DNA of 23,503 nt, taken from contig VBJP01000034.1 in assembly GCA_005880165.1 (NCBI GenBank), positions 1 to 23,503 on the forward strand. Reading direction: 5' to 3'. Below are positions 7,579 through 14,709 of this stretch, piece after piece; position 1 is the first letter of the stretch, and every line of letters starts with the position of its first letter. The translations under genes were made by a program, and so were the position numbers. This DNA comes from Chloroflexota bacterium (GTDB lineage: Bacteria > Chloroflexota > Limnocylindria > QHBO01). The notes under the pieces were generated by a model that was not told the origin of the DNA, did no database searches, and saw nothing but the letters and a program-made list of their open reading frames with translations.

Positions 7579-8367
7579 ATGGAGCTCGGGATTCGGGGTC
7601 GCCGAGCGGTCGTCGGCGGCGCCTCATCCGGGATCGGCGCGGCCATCGCGGGGGCGCTGGCCGCCGAGGGTTGCTCCCTGCTGATCTGGTCGCGCGACGA
7701 GTCGCATCTGGCGCCCGTCGCCGACGACCTCCGCGCTCGACACGGCGTGGACGTCGCGACGGCCGCCGTGGACGCCGGTGATCCGGCAGCTCCCGAGCTG
7801 CTCGAGCAGGCCGTGATCGGCTCGCTGGGCAGCGCCGACATCTGCGTACTGAACGCCGGAGGTCCGGCGCCCGTCGATCCCCTGGAGACCGATGTCGACG
7901 GCTGGCGCGCCGCGTTCGCGTCACTGGCGATCCATCCCATCCTGCTCGCCAGCCGGCTGATCGGCCCAATGCGCGAACGTGGCTGGGGACGAATCGTGGC
8001 CTGCCTGTCGTGGTCGGTGAAGGAGCCGATCCCCGAGCTCGTGTATTCGACCGCGGGCCGCTCCGCGCTGGCTGCCTGGATGAAGACCGTCGCCCCGCTC
8101 GTGGCCGCCGATGGGGTGACCATCAACGGGATCCTGACCGGCCCTATCGCCACGCCCCGCATCGAGGACCTCGACCGATCGCGAGCGGAGCGCGAGGCGC
8201 GCGATCTCGACGAGGTGCGCGCCGAACGCATCGGCTCCATCCCCACCGGCCGGCTCGGCAAGCCCGAGGAGCTCGCCTCGCTCGCGGTCTACCTGTGCAG
8301 CGAACCGGCCGCTTTCCAGACAGGAACCTTCACGCTCGTCGACGGGAGCCTGGTCCGCGCTGTCTGA
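7579..8367 (+). CDS. Short-chain dehydrogenase/reductase with altered active site
   Basis: This 262-residue Rossmann protein has the SDR cofactor motif GGASSGIG (13-20) and the NAGG motif (92-95). The usual YxxxK is changed: Tyr156 is present in YSTAGRSAL but Gly160 and Arg161 stand where the catalytic lysine should be. The C-terminal PTGRLGKPEELASLAVYLCSE region is normal, so the fold is intact. NAD(P) binding is likely, but the usual proton relay is not. Divergent SDRs without the lysine are known, so it may be a specialised or weakly active member. I chose ATG 7579 over 7567 because TATGAT overlaps the earlier ATG and fits a leaderless promoter. Confidence 0.88.
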   Translation: MELGIRGRRAVVGGASSGIGAAIAGALAAEGCSLLIWSRDESHLAPVADDLRARHGVDVATAAVDAGDPAAPELLEQAVIGSLGSADICVLNAGGPAPVDPLETDVDGWRAAFASLAIHPILLASRLIGPMRERGWGRIVACLSWSVKEPIPELVYSTAGRSALAAWMKTVAPLVAADGVTINGILTGPIATPRIEDLDRSRAEREARDLDEVRAERIGSIPTGRLGKPEELASLAVYLCSEPAAFQTGTFTLVDGSLVRAV

Positions 8368-8394
8368 CCTCGGGCGGATGCTTGCAAACGCGCG

Positions 8395-8400
8395 TATGAT
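8395..8400 (+). promoter_or_regulatory. -10 box before the small CXXC gene
   Basis: TATGAT, preceded by GCG, is a near-consensus -10 box. It would give a leader of about 45 bases to ATG 8451. No good -35 is seen, although TTGCAA lies just upstream. Confidence 0.4.
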
Positions 8401-8450
8401 CCACTCCCGAGCGTGAAGCAGGGCTCACGATGGCGAGCCTGGGAGCAGCA

Positions 8451-8837
8451 ATGAAGCCGCTTCGCGTCACGGTCATCACCTATGCGCCCACGGTCTTCCG
8501 CCACTGCCAGCATTGCGAAGTGGCGTTCGAGGGGATGGGCCTGGGCGAGCGCATCCACCGGGCCGAGGCTCGCGACGCGTTGCCAACCGACCTGGCGCTC
8601 GAATTCCAGGGCGTGTCCGACTGGGTGCATGCCCTGATCGAGCGACACGGTTCGCGCCTGGCGATTGACGTCGTGGATGCCGCCTCCATCGAGGGGTTCT
8701 GGCGATCCCTGCGGCACGGCGTCCGGCGCTATCCCGCCGTGATCGTCGACGGGCGCGCTGAGCGCGTTGTGGCCGGCGATCTGGGCCAACTCGATGCCGT
8801 CATCGATTCGGCGTTACGCGGAGAAGGAGCCGCCTAG
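8451..8837 (+). CDS. Small CXXC protein, possibly thioredoxin-fold
   Basis: This 128-residue protein has a CQHC pair (Cys19, Cys22) shortly after a first strand MKPLRVTVITYAP, and a C-terminal RYPAVIVDGRAERVVAGDL segment resembling the cis-proline strand and last helix of thioredoxin-like proteins. A thiol redox or metal-binding role is inferred; I do not recognise a named family. GGGAG five bases before ATG 8451 supports this start over ATG 8430. The transporter gene begins 60 bases after the stop with no terminator between them, so the two may be one transcript. Confidence 0.7.
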   Translation: MKPLRVTVITYAPTVFRHCQHCEVAFEGMGLGERIHRAEARDALPTDLALEFQGVSDWVHALIERHGSRLAIDVVDAASIEGFWRSLRHGVRRYPAVIVDGRAERVVAGDLGQLDAVIDSALRGEGAA

Positions 8838-8897
8838 CGAACCACACCTGCTCCCGCCCAACTGACAGACGTTCGTCACCGTGGAGGAGGTTGGCCC

Positions 8898-10790
8898 ATG
8901 AACTCCCTATGGGTCGTCGTCATTGGCGCCGTGGTCATCTACCTGGCCTACAACTTCTACGCGCGTCGCATCGATCGGGTCGTGATCGCGTCCGATCCCA
9001 ACCGTGCGACGCCGGCGACGATGTACATGGACGGCGCCGATTTCATGCCGACGAGCCGCTTCGTGCTCTACGGCTACCACTTCAAGTCCATTGCCGCGGC
9101 CGGCCCCATCGTGGGCGTCATCACCGCCGCGAACCTGTGGGGCTGGCTCCCGTCGATCGTCTGGCTGATGGTCGGCGTTACCTTCATCGGCTGGGCGAGC
9201 GACTACAGCGCGATCATGATGGCCGTCCGCAACGACGGGAACTCGCTCAGCGCCATCGCGCATCGGCTCATCAGTCCAAGGACACGGACCATCCTGTTCG
9301 TGTTCATCTTCTTCTACCTGCTGCTGATCGGCGGCGCGTTCGTGGGGATCATGGCCGCCATCCTCGATGCTCGCCCCGACGTCCCGTTCGGGATCGTGGT
9401 GCTGGCGATCATGGGCGTCGTCGGCGGCTGGCTCATCTACCGGCGCCGCGCTGACCTCATCATGGTCACGCTGCTCATCGTGGTGGTGACGTTGGCTGCC
9501 ATGGCGCTCGGCCCGCTCGGCGTGAAGTTCTCGCCGAACAACCAGCCACCTCCGACCTGGAGCACGGGCGTGGTCAGCGGTCCAGTGCTGGGCATCAACA
9601 ACGCCCTCAACGGTGGCGGACCGATCTACTCGGTGGTCGACCCCACCAATGCGGACCCGCGGGTGCCGCCGTCCGGCCCTGACGGGAAGCGGCCCCAGAC
9701 CAAGGCCTACAACCCGGCCACCGGGGCCATCAACGTCTTCCCATCGTTCCTGTTCTGGTGCCTCTTCCTCCTGGTGTTCGCCTACCTGGGGACGAACCTG
9801 GCGATCTGGCGCTTCGCGCAGCCGGTGAACTACATCGGCTTCTGGATCATGGCGCTCACCATTGGCCTGAGCGCCATTGGCGCCATCCTGGCTCCATTCA
9901 CGAACCCAGGCGTCGCGACATTCCAGGTCCAGGCCATCACGGGATTCGCGCCAACCCAGGCCACGGGCGCCATTCAGTGGCTGTGGCCGATGCTGTTCGT
10001 GACGATCGCGTGCGGGGCGATCAGCGGCTGGCACGCGCTCTTCGGCTCGGTCGGCACCGCCCGCCAGCTCGAATATGAGACCGATGCGCTGCCGGTGGGC
10101 GGGGGCGGCATGTTCAGCGAGAACACGCTGGGCCTGCTCTCTCTGACGGCGGTGGCCATCACCGGTGCAGCCGGAGCGGGCGCCTTCGCCGGGGGGGTTG
10201 GAAAGCTGCTGAACGTCGCCACGTTTGGCGCGCTGCCGGTCGCCTTCGGCACCGCGCTCGGATTCGGCTCGTTCGTGGTCATCGTGCTCACCGTCGTCCA
10301 GCTCGTCTTCCGCGTGATGCGCGTCACGCTCGGCGAGTGGCTCGGCGAGTGGTGGGTCGGGTTCAAGAACCAGCACGTCTCGTCCGTGTTCGGATCGATC
10401 CTGGTCCTGGCCTTGGTTCTCTCGGGGACCTGGGTCTACCTCTGGCAGCTCTTTGGCGCGAGCAACCAGCTCCTGGCTGCCCTCAGCCTGCTGCTCGTCA
10501 CGCTCTGGTTGCGCTCCGCCGGCCGCAACCCGGCTTTCGCGGGGATCCCCATGGTGTTCATGTACGTGACCACCGTGGCGGCCAGTTTGATCACCGCTTA
10601 CAACCTGTACGCGACCATCGTGACGCGGGCAGGGAGCGCGGCGATCAGCGTGATCGGAGCCTGGGCGATGATCATCGTGGCGCTCCTGCTGGTGGCCGCC
10701 GCGCTGCTGATCGCGTGGGACGCGTGGAAGGCCTGGACCCGCCGGCCTGCAGAGGTCCAGCCACAGCCGGCGCCGGCTGGGGGTGACTGA
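8898..10790 (+). CDS. cstA: Carbon starvation protein CstA family transporter
   Basis: This 630-residue polytopic membrane protein has well over ten hydrophobic segments. Family landmarks include DGADFMPTSRFVLYGYHFKSI near residues 50-70, AAGPIVGVITAANLWGW directly after, and a central SGWHALFGSVGTARQLEYE segment corresponding to the conserved SGFHSL/SGTT-like region. CstA proteins import peptides or pyruvate during carbon limitation. Length is close to, but shorter than, the well-known 700-residue enterobacterial members. GGAGGAGG about seven bases before ATG is a strong ribosome-binding site. No YbdD-like small partner gene is present; a CXXC gene occupies the upstream position instead. The substrate is not predictable. 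Confidence 0.92.
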   Translation: MNSLWVVVIGAVVIYLAYNFYARRIDRVVIASDPNRATPATMYMDGADFMPTSRFVLYGYHFKSIAAAGPIVGVITAANLWGWLPSIVWLMVGVTFIGWASDYSAIMMAVRNDGNSLSAIAHRLISPRTRTILFVFIFFYLLLIGGAFVGIMAAILDARPDVPFGIVVLAIMGVVGGWLIYRRRADLIMVTLLIVVVTLAAMALGPLGVKFSPNNQPPPTWSTGVVSGPVLGINNALNGGGPIYSVVDPTNADPRVPPSGPDGKRPQTKAYNPATGAINVFPSFLFWCLFLLVFAYLGTNLAIWRFAQPVNYIGFWIMALTIGLSAIGAILAPFTNPGVATFQVQAITGFAPTQATGAIQWLWPMLFVTIACGAISGWHALFGSVGTARQLEYETDALPVGGGGMFSENTLGLLSLTAVAITGAAGAGAFAGGVGKLLNVATFGALPVAFGTALGFGSFVVIVLTVVQLVFRVMRVTLGEWLGEWWVGFKNQHVSSVFGSILVLALVLSGTWVYLWQLFGASNQLLAALSLLLVTLWLRSAGRNPAFAGIPMVFMYVTTVAASLITAYNLYATIVTRAGSAAISVIGAWAMIIVALLLVAAALLIAWDAWKAWTRRPAEVQPQPAPAGGD

Positions 10791-10816
10791 ACCAGCGCTT
10801 CACATCGTCGCTCAGT

Positions 10817-10842
10817 GGGCCGCGGTCTCCGGATCGCGGCCC
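10817..10842. terminator. Bidirectional terminator between convergent genes
   Basis: GGGCCGCG and CGCGGCCC form a perfect 8-bp stem with a 10-base loop, between the convergent cstA and the one-TM gene. TTCT follows on the plus strand. Confidence 0.6.
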
Positions 10843-10883
10843 TTCTGCATCCTGCCGGCTGACGGAGGGGCCGCGCGAGGCCA

Positions 10884-11567
10884 CTACCTGCCCGGTGGCT
10901 GAGCCGATGGAGCCGAAACCAGCTGCGCGAGCTCGTGCACCGCACTGAAGAGGCGGGCCGACCCGCTCTCCCGCGGGTCGGGTGGAAGCACGTGCACCTC
11001 GAGGTGGGGAATCGTCTGTGACACGGTGAGCAGCCAGACACCGCCACTTGCCCGCTCCAGCGCATCCCATTGCTGGGCCAGCTCCGCGAGCGGTGCGCGC
11101 CCATCGTCCCGCACGCGGTAGACGCGCCCATTCGAGGCGGTCCGCTCCCCGACCTCGGTGAGTTGGTCACTCGAACGCGTGCCACCAGGACTCCACCCCT
11201 GTGGATAGACGAGATCGGCTCCAAAACGCGGTGCGCGGAGGAGATTCAGGCGCAGGATGATGACGTCCCGCCGCCCGCGGCGGCGGGCGAGCGCCCAGAG
11301 AAGGCCCAGGTCCCGCGGCTCGAGGACCACCAGCACGTCAGCGCCCCGATATGGCGCCGCAGGCTGCACGATGCTCAAGGCGGCGACACTGCTCCCCAAC
11401 CAACGCAGCGTGGCGCGCGGACCGAGCGCCGGGAGGCCCTCCTGGAGCCAGGCGAGCACTCGGTTTCCCCGCCGAACGTTCAGCTGCGTTCCGAGGGCGA
11501 ACCAGATGAGGACGAGCGCTAGGAGGGCGATCGCCAGGGCTGGCACTAATGGACCTAGATCTGGCAT
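10884..11567 (-). CDS. Single-pass membrane protein of unknown function
   Basis: This 227-residue protein begins with one hydrophobic helix (about 7-26), followed by a positively charged LNVRRGNR stretch, so the rest is probably cytoplasmic. The soluble part has a short strand DVLVVLEPRDL and a later DVIILRLNLL, suggesting an alpha/beta fold, but no catalytic motif is seen. I do not recognise the family. It has its own promoter and is divergent from the small-protein/ATPase operon across 143 bases, so shared regulation is possible. It ends against cstA with a terminator between. Confidence 0.75.
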   Translation of the reverse strand: MPDLGPLVPALAIALLALVLIWFALGTQLNVRRGNRVLAWLQEGLPALGPRATLRWLGSSVAALSIVQPAAPYRGADVLVVLEPRDLGLLWALARRRGRRDVIILRLNLLRAPRFGADLVYPQGWSPGGTRSSDQLTEVGERTASNGRVYRVRDDGRAPLAELAQQWDALERASGGVWLLTVSQTIPHLEVHVLPPDPRESGSARLFSAVHELAQLVSAPSAQPPGR

Positions 11568-11577
11568 GGCGCCTGCG

Positions 11578-11607
11578 ACTCTAGGAAACGGTGCTCGAAT
11601 CGGTCAA
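11578..11607 (-). promoter_or_regulatory. Promoter of the one-TM gene
   Basis: On the minus strand TTGACC (11607-11602) and TAGAGT (11583-11578) are spaced by 18 bases, one of the best promoters in the window. The ATG is ten bases after the -10 box, giving a leader of a few bases at most. Confidence 0.65.
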
Positions 11608-11647
11608 CGGCATTCTCGGCTCCCGGGTCGCGAGGGTGGCTCGGGTG

Positions 11648-11653
11648 TACAGT
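11648..11653 (+). promoter_or_regulatory. Possible -10 box of the ATPase operon
   Basis: TACAGT lies 57 bases before the first gene of the operon, with no convincing -35. It is the only good TANNNT box in the divergent intergenic region on this strand. Confidence 0.35.
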
Positions 11654-11710
11654 CACGACTTCGGCCCGAGCAGGCCCCGGGGGAGGCATGCGAGGAGGCA
11701 GCGTGATCGC

Positions 11711-12007
11711 ATGAATGAGCGTGCGGCGAACGGCCGGCGTGCATCGGTCCTGGCCGGCCTTCGCGAGTTTCTGTATGGCATGACCGGGCACGAGTTCGCC
11801 CGGCACGCGGTGGCGACCCGCGCCAGCCTCGAGACGCTATTCATGGTGACCTGCGTCGGCGACATGATCGGTCTGCCGGTCATGCCGCCCTACTACTCGC
11901 TGCGCCTGCTCCCATTCGTGGTGCCCGAGATCGCGACGTGGAAGCGACGGGTGCTTCGCGAACGGCAATTCAGCGACGAGCACGACTTCGAGCTGCACGG
12001 CGTCTAG
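11711..12007 (+). CDS. Small paralogue 1 of ATPase operon, unknown function
   Basis: This 98-residue protein has a basic N-terminus, a helix around REFLYGMTGHEF, a long hydrophobic stretch (about 43-75) containing GDMIGLPVMPPYYSLRLLP, and a basic tail TWKRRVLRE. It aligns without gaps over about 73 residues to the next gene product, with about 41 identities by my count, including an unbroken PPYYSLRLLP. The hydrophobic part is interrupted by Asp, Pro and Arg, so it may lie in or against the membrane rather than span it simply. I do not recognise the family. GGAGG lies about 12 bases before ATG 11711, which is rather far, and the start could be slightly different. The stop overlaps the next gene's ribosome-binding site. 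Confidence 0.75.
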   Translation: MNERAANGRRASVLAGLREFLYGMTGHEFARHAVATRASLETLFMVTCVGDMIGLPVMPPYYSLRLLPFVVPEIATWKRRVLRERQFSDEHDFELHGV

Positions 12008-12015
12008 GAGGACCC

Positions 12016-12312
12016 ATGCCTGATCGACCTGACGACGAACCCGCCGAGCGTCCCGGCGGTCTTCGCGGACTGGCGGCGCGATTCCGCGAGGTGACCTACG
12101 GCATGGCCGCCCATGACATGACGCGCTATGCGTTGCGCAGCCGGGCCAGCATGGAGCACCTGTTCATCCTGATCACGATGGGCGACCTCGTAGGCGTGCC
12201 CATCCTGCCGCCCTACTACTCCCTCCGCCTGCTGCCCTACGTCGTGCCCCAGATCAGCACCTGGAAGCGTCGGATGTTGCGCGAGAAAGACCTCACCGAC
12301 GCGATGTTCTAG
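12016..12312 (+). CDS. Small paralogue 2 of ATPase operon, unknown function
   Basis: This protein is also exactly 98 residues and is a diverged copy of the preceding one. It has an acidic and proline-rich N-terminus, then REVTYGMAAHDM, GDLVGVPILPPYYSLRLLP and TWKRRMLRE. The first 20 residues differ from its partner, as does the last stretch, which suggests different contacts at the ends around a shared core. AGGAGG, overlapping the previous stop codon, lies five bases before the ATG. Its own stop overlaps the AGGAGG of the first ATPase gene. The tight spacing points to coordinated synthesis of all four products. Function is unknown; a membrane-facing partner or receptor for the ATPases is an inference. 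Confidence 0.8.
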   Translation: MPDRPDDEPAERPGGLRGLAARFREVTYGMAAHDMTRYALRSRASMEHLFILITMGDLVGVPILPPYYSLRLLPYVVPQISTWKRRMLREKDLTDAMF

Positions 12313-12321
12313 GAGGAGCCG

Positions 12322-13374
12322 ATGGCCACCCAGACCCACGGCGAGGCTCCTGCGCGCACGGCCCGGACGCCCGCTCTGGCGGTCGGAGAGTCCCTCGCCC
12401 AGTTCTTCTCGAAGCATCCCGAGCGCCGCTACGTGATGTTCGGTGGCAAGGGAGGCCTGGGCAAGACAACCTTCTCCGCGGCAACCGGGTACTGGCTTGC
12501 CCAGCATGGCAAGCGCGTGCTGGTGTTCAGCGTCGACCCGCAGGCCAGCCTGTCCGACATCTTCCAGATGGACATCTTCGGCAAGGGCCCCGTCAAGGTG
12601 ATGGACAACCTCTGGGCCCAGGAGATCGACGCCGACCGGCACATCCGGGAGTACCAGGACGAGGTGCGAGCCAAGATCCTGGACATGTACGGCCTCGACA
12701 AGGTCCCCGACGAGATCGAGGACTACATCGCGGCGGCGTCAGCTGAGCCTGCGATGGAGGAGAGCGCGATCTTCGATTCGGTGGTCGACATCCTGTCGGA
12801 GGGTGACTACGACTACTACGTCTACGACCTCGTGCCGCTGGGCCACGCGCTCTACTACCTCTCGATGGCCAAGGTCTACGACGAGTGGATCGGCAAGATC
12901 ACGCACCTGCGAGAGGAGATGCGCGAGTACGAGGAGGTCGCCGCCCGTATGCGTCGCCAGAAGGAGATGGCCGAGGACCAGATCCTGGGCGAGCTCCAGT
13001 ACATCCGCACGCGGATCAACGCCGCCTCGCGGATCCTCACCGACCGCGAGAAGACCGCCTTCTTCTTCGTCGTGATTCCCGAACAGATGATCCTGCTCGA
13101 CACGCGCAAGGCCGCCGAGCTCTTCGCTCGCTTCGAGGTGCCGGTCGCGGGCTACATCGTCAACCGCGTCCTGCCACCCGAGCTGGCGGACGACCGTGCT
13201 CCGGCCTACCTGCGCAACCGAATCGAGATGCAGCGCGGCCAGCTGGCAGAGATCGACCGCGGGTTCGGCAAGACGGTCCTGGCCCGCATCCCCGAGCTCG
13301 AGCGCGACGTCACGGGCCTGCCGATGATCGAGCGTGTTGCCGAGCTGATGTATGGCGATGGGGCCTCGCCATGA
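12322..13374 (+). CDS. ArsA/Get3-family ATPase, subunit 1 (DTAPT motif lost)
   Basis: This 350-residue P-loop protein has the deviant Walker A GGKGGLGKTT (41-50) with signature Lys43. Switch I reads VDPQASLSD: Asp72, equivalent to catalytic Asp57 of yeast Get3, is kept, but the following AH is QA. Switch II reads YDLVPLGHALYYL (168-180), keeping the Asp and GH but losing TAPT of DTAPTGH. The helical region after it is long and charged. There are no cysteines, so neither arsenite chelation nor the Get3 zinc CXXC is possible. Family members form dimers that change shape with ATP to carry metalloids or tail-anchored proteins. The stop overlaps the second ATPase's start in ATGA, so partnership with it is likely. 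Confidence 0.88.
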   Translation: MATQTHGEAPARTARTPALAVGESLAQFFSKHPERRYVMFGGKGGLGKTTFSAATGYWLAQHGKRVLVFSVDPQASLSDIFQMDIFGKGPVKVMDNLWAQEIDADRHIREYQDEVRAKILDMYGLDKVPDEIEDYIAAASAEPAMEESAIFDSVVDILSEGDYDYYVYDLVPLGHALYYLSMAKVYDEWIGKITHLREEMREYEEVAARMRRQKEMAEDQILGELQYIRTRINAASRILTDREKTAFFFVVIPEQMILLDTRKAAELFARFEVPVAGYIVNRVLPPELADDRAPAYLRNRIEMQRGQLAEIDRGFGKTVLARIPELERDVTGLPMIERVAELMYGDGASP

Positions 13375-14417
13375 CGACCGCCGCCGTCACCGTGAAGGAC
13401 AAGGAGTCCGCGCCGTCCGTCCTCGTCGACGGCAAGCCCCTGGTCGAGACCTCCATGGTCGACTTCGTCGCCGCACACCCCGGTCTGCGCTACGTCTTTT
13501 TCGGCGGGAAGGGCGGCGTGGGAAAGACCGTCATGGCTGGCGTGAACGCGGTCTCCCTGGCGCGATCTGGCAAGCGGGTGCTGCTGGCCTCGACCAATCC
13601 GGTCCATTCGCTCTCCGGCCTGCTCGGCCAGGATGTGTTCGGCAAGCAGACGGCCGTCAAGGGAGTCGAGAACCTGTGGGCGCTGGAGATCGATACCCGG
13701 GATGCGATCGAGCGCTCCAAGCGAGAGATTCGCGACAAGATTGCCTGGTTCCTGAAGTTCGCCGAGATCTCCACCAAGGCCGATGAGTTCGTGGAGGCGG
13801 CAACCACGAACCCCGCCTTCGAGGAGTCGGCGATGTTCGAGAACATGGTCGACCTCATGTTCCGTGACGAGTTCGAGGTCTATGTCTTCGACACCGCTCC
13901 GACGGCCAACGCCCGGCGCCTGCTGGGCATGAGCAAGGTCTACGGGCTGTGGGTCGAGAAGATGGTGAAGTCGCGCGAGGAGGCGCAGACGCTGCGGGAG
14001 GCGCTCTCGTTCACCAAGAAGAAGGAGGACGACCCGCTGATGGAATACCTCACTTCCTTCCGCGAGCGGATCGAGCACGCGCGAACGTTGCTCACCGACC
14101 CGGAGAAGACCGCCTTCTTCTTCGTCACGCTCCCCGAGGCGCTGCCGATCGCAGTCATCCGCCGCTTCGTGGCGTGGTTCACCGACTTCGGGATTCCGGT
14201 CGGAGGGGTCGTGGTCAACATGGTCATCGATCCCGCCGAAGCAGAGGGTGCGGGCGACTTCGTGAAGAACCGCGTGGCGATGCAGGCGGACTATCTGCGA
14301 GAGATTCGCGACACGTTCGACGGCCAGGTCCGGGCCGTCCTGCCGCTGTACGACTCCGACATTCGCGGCGTGGCAGGCCTCGAACGGGCGGCCCAGCGCC
14401 TCTTCGCCACCTCCTAG
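13371..14417 (+). CDS. ArsA/Get3-family ATPase, subunit 2 (catalytic Asp replaced by Asn)
   Basis: This 348-residue protein has Walker A GGKGGVGKTV (45-54) with signature Lys47. Switch I reads STNPVHSLSG (74-83): Asn76 (codon AAT, 13596-13598) replaces the catalytic Asp of STDPAHSLSD, while His79 is kept. Switch II reads FDTAPTANARRLL (173-185), keeping DTAPT but replacing GH with AN. In yeast Get3 the Asp57-to-Asn change strongly impairs hydrolysis and stabilises the ATP-bound form, so this subunit may bind ATP without normal turnover. It has no cysteines. A TDPEKTAFFFVTLPEALPI segment closely parallels TDREKTAFFFVVIPEQMIL in subunit 1, showing common descent. It is the last gene of the four-gene operon, followed by a hairpin. 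Confidence 0.88.
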   Translation: MTTAAVTVKDKESAPSVLVDGKPLVETSMVDFVAAHPGLRYVFFGGKGGVGKTVMAGVNAVSLARSGKRVLLASTNPVHSLSGLLGQDVFGKQTAVKGVENLWALEIDTRDAIERSKREIRDKIAWFLKFAEISTKADEFVEAATTNPAFEESAMFENMVDLMFRDEFEVYVFDTAPTANARRLLGMSKVYGLWVEKMVKSREEAQTLREALSFTKKKEDDPLMEYLTSFRERIEHARTLLTDPEKTAFFFVTLPEALPIAVIRRFVAWFTDFGIPVGGVVVNMVIDPAEAEGAGDFVKNRVAMQADYLREIRDTFDGQVRAVLPLYDSDIRGVAGLERAAQRLFATS

Positions 14418-14465
14418 CTCCTCTCAACCCAGCTCTCGTACACCAGGGGCACGAACTGGAGGAGC
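14417..14465 (+). terminator. Possible terminator of the ATPase operon
   Basis: GCTCCTC at the stop codon pairs with GAGGAGC (14459-14465), and short inner pairings (CCAG/CTGG, CGT/ACG) fill the long loop. There is no T-tract. The remaining bases to 14709 hold no gene that I can see, only an imperfect 19-base direct repeat (14532-14550 and 14592-14610). Confidence 0.35.
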
Positions 14466-14709
14466 AAGCTTCGTCAAGGCCACGGATTTGCGCCCCCGCT
14501 GTCGGCATTCAGGGTTGTGACGGCGCCGTCGCGTGCATCGGGTGCAAGATTCGGCGCGGATGACGAGCGGCGGCCAGAAATCTCTCTACCTCGTGCATCC
14601 CGTGCGAGATCGCCTGCATACGGCTCCTTGACGGTTCGGCGAGGATAGCGGGGGTCTGCTGGCCGTCCTGCGAGCCTCGCCAGCCCGAGCGACACCTCAG
14701 GAGACGAGG

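Noticed and set aside
8907..10376. A 489-codon open frame antisense to cstA
   Set aside because: It lies wholly inside a well-supported transporter gene. Its product is rich in His, Asp, Arg and Glu, which is typical of GC-rich antisense frames, and no domain is seen.
12885..13370. In-frame upstream extension of the second ATPase
   Set aside because: It would overlap the first ATPase by hundreds of bases with Arg/Gly-rich sequence. ATG 13371 in ATGA and immediate family similarity mark the true start.
12322..14417. Arsenic resistance cassette
   Set aside because: The ATPases lack cysteines, no arsB/arsC/acr3 gene is nearby, and the only ArsR-type gene is about 11 kb away and paired with thioredoxin.
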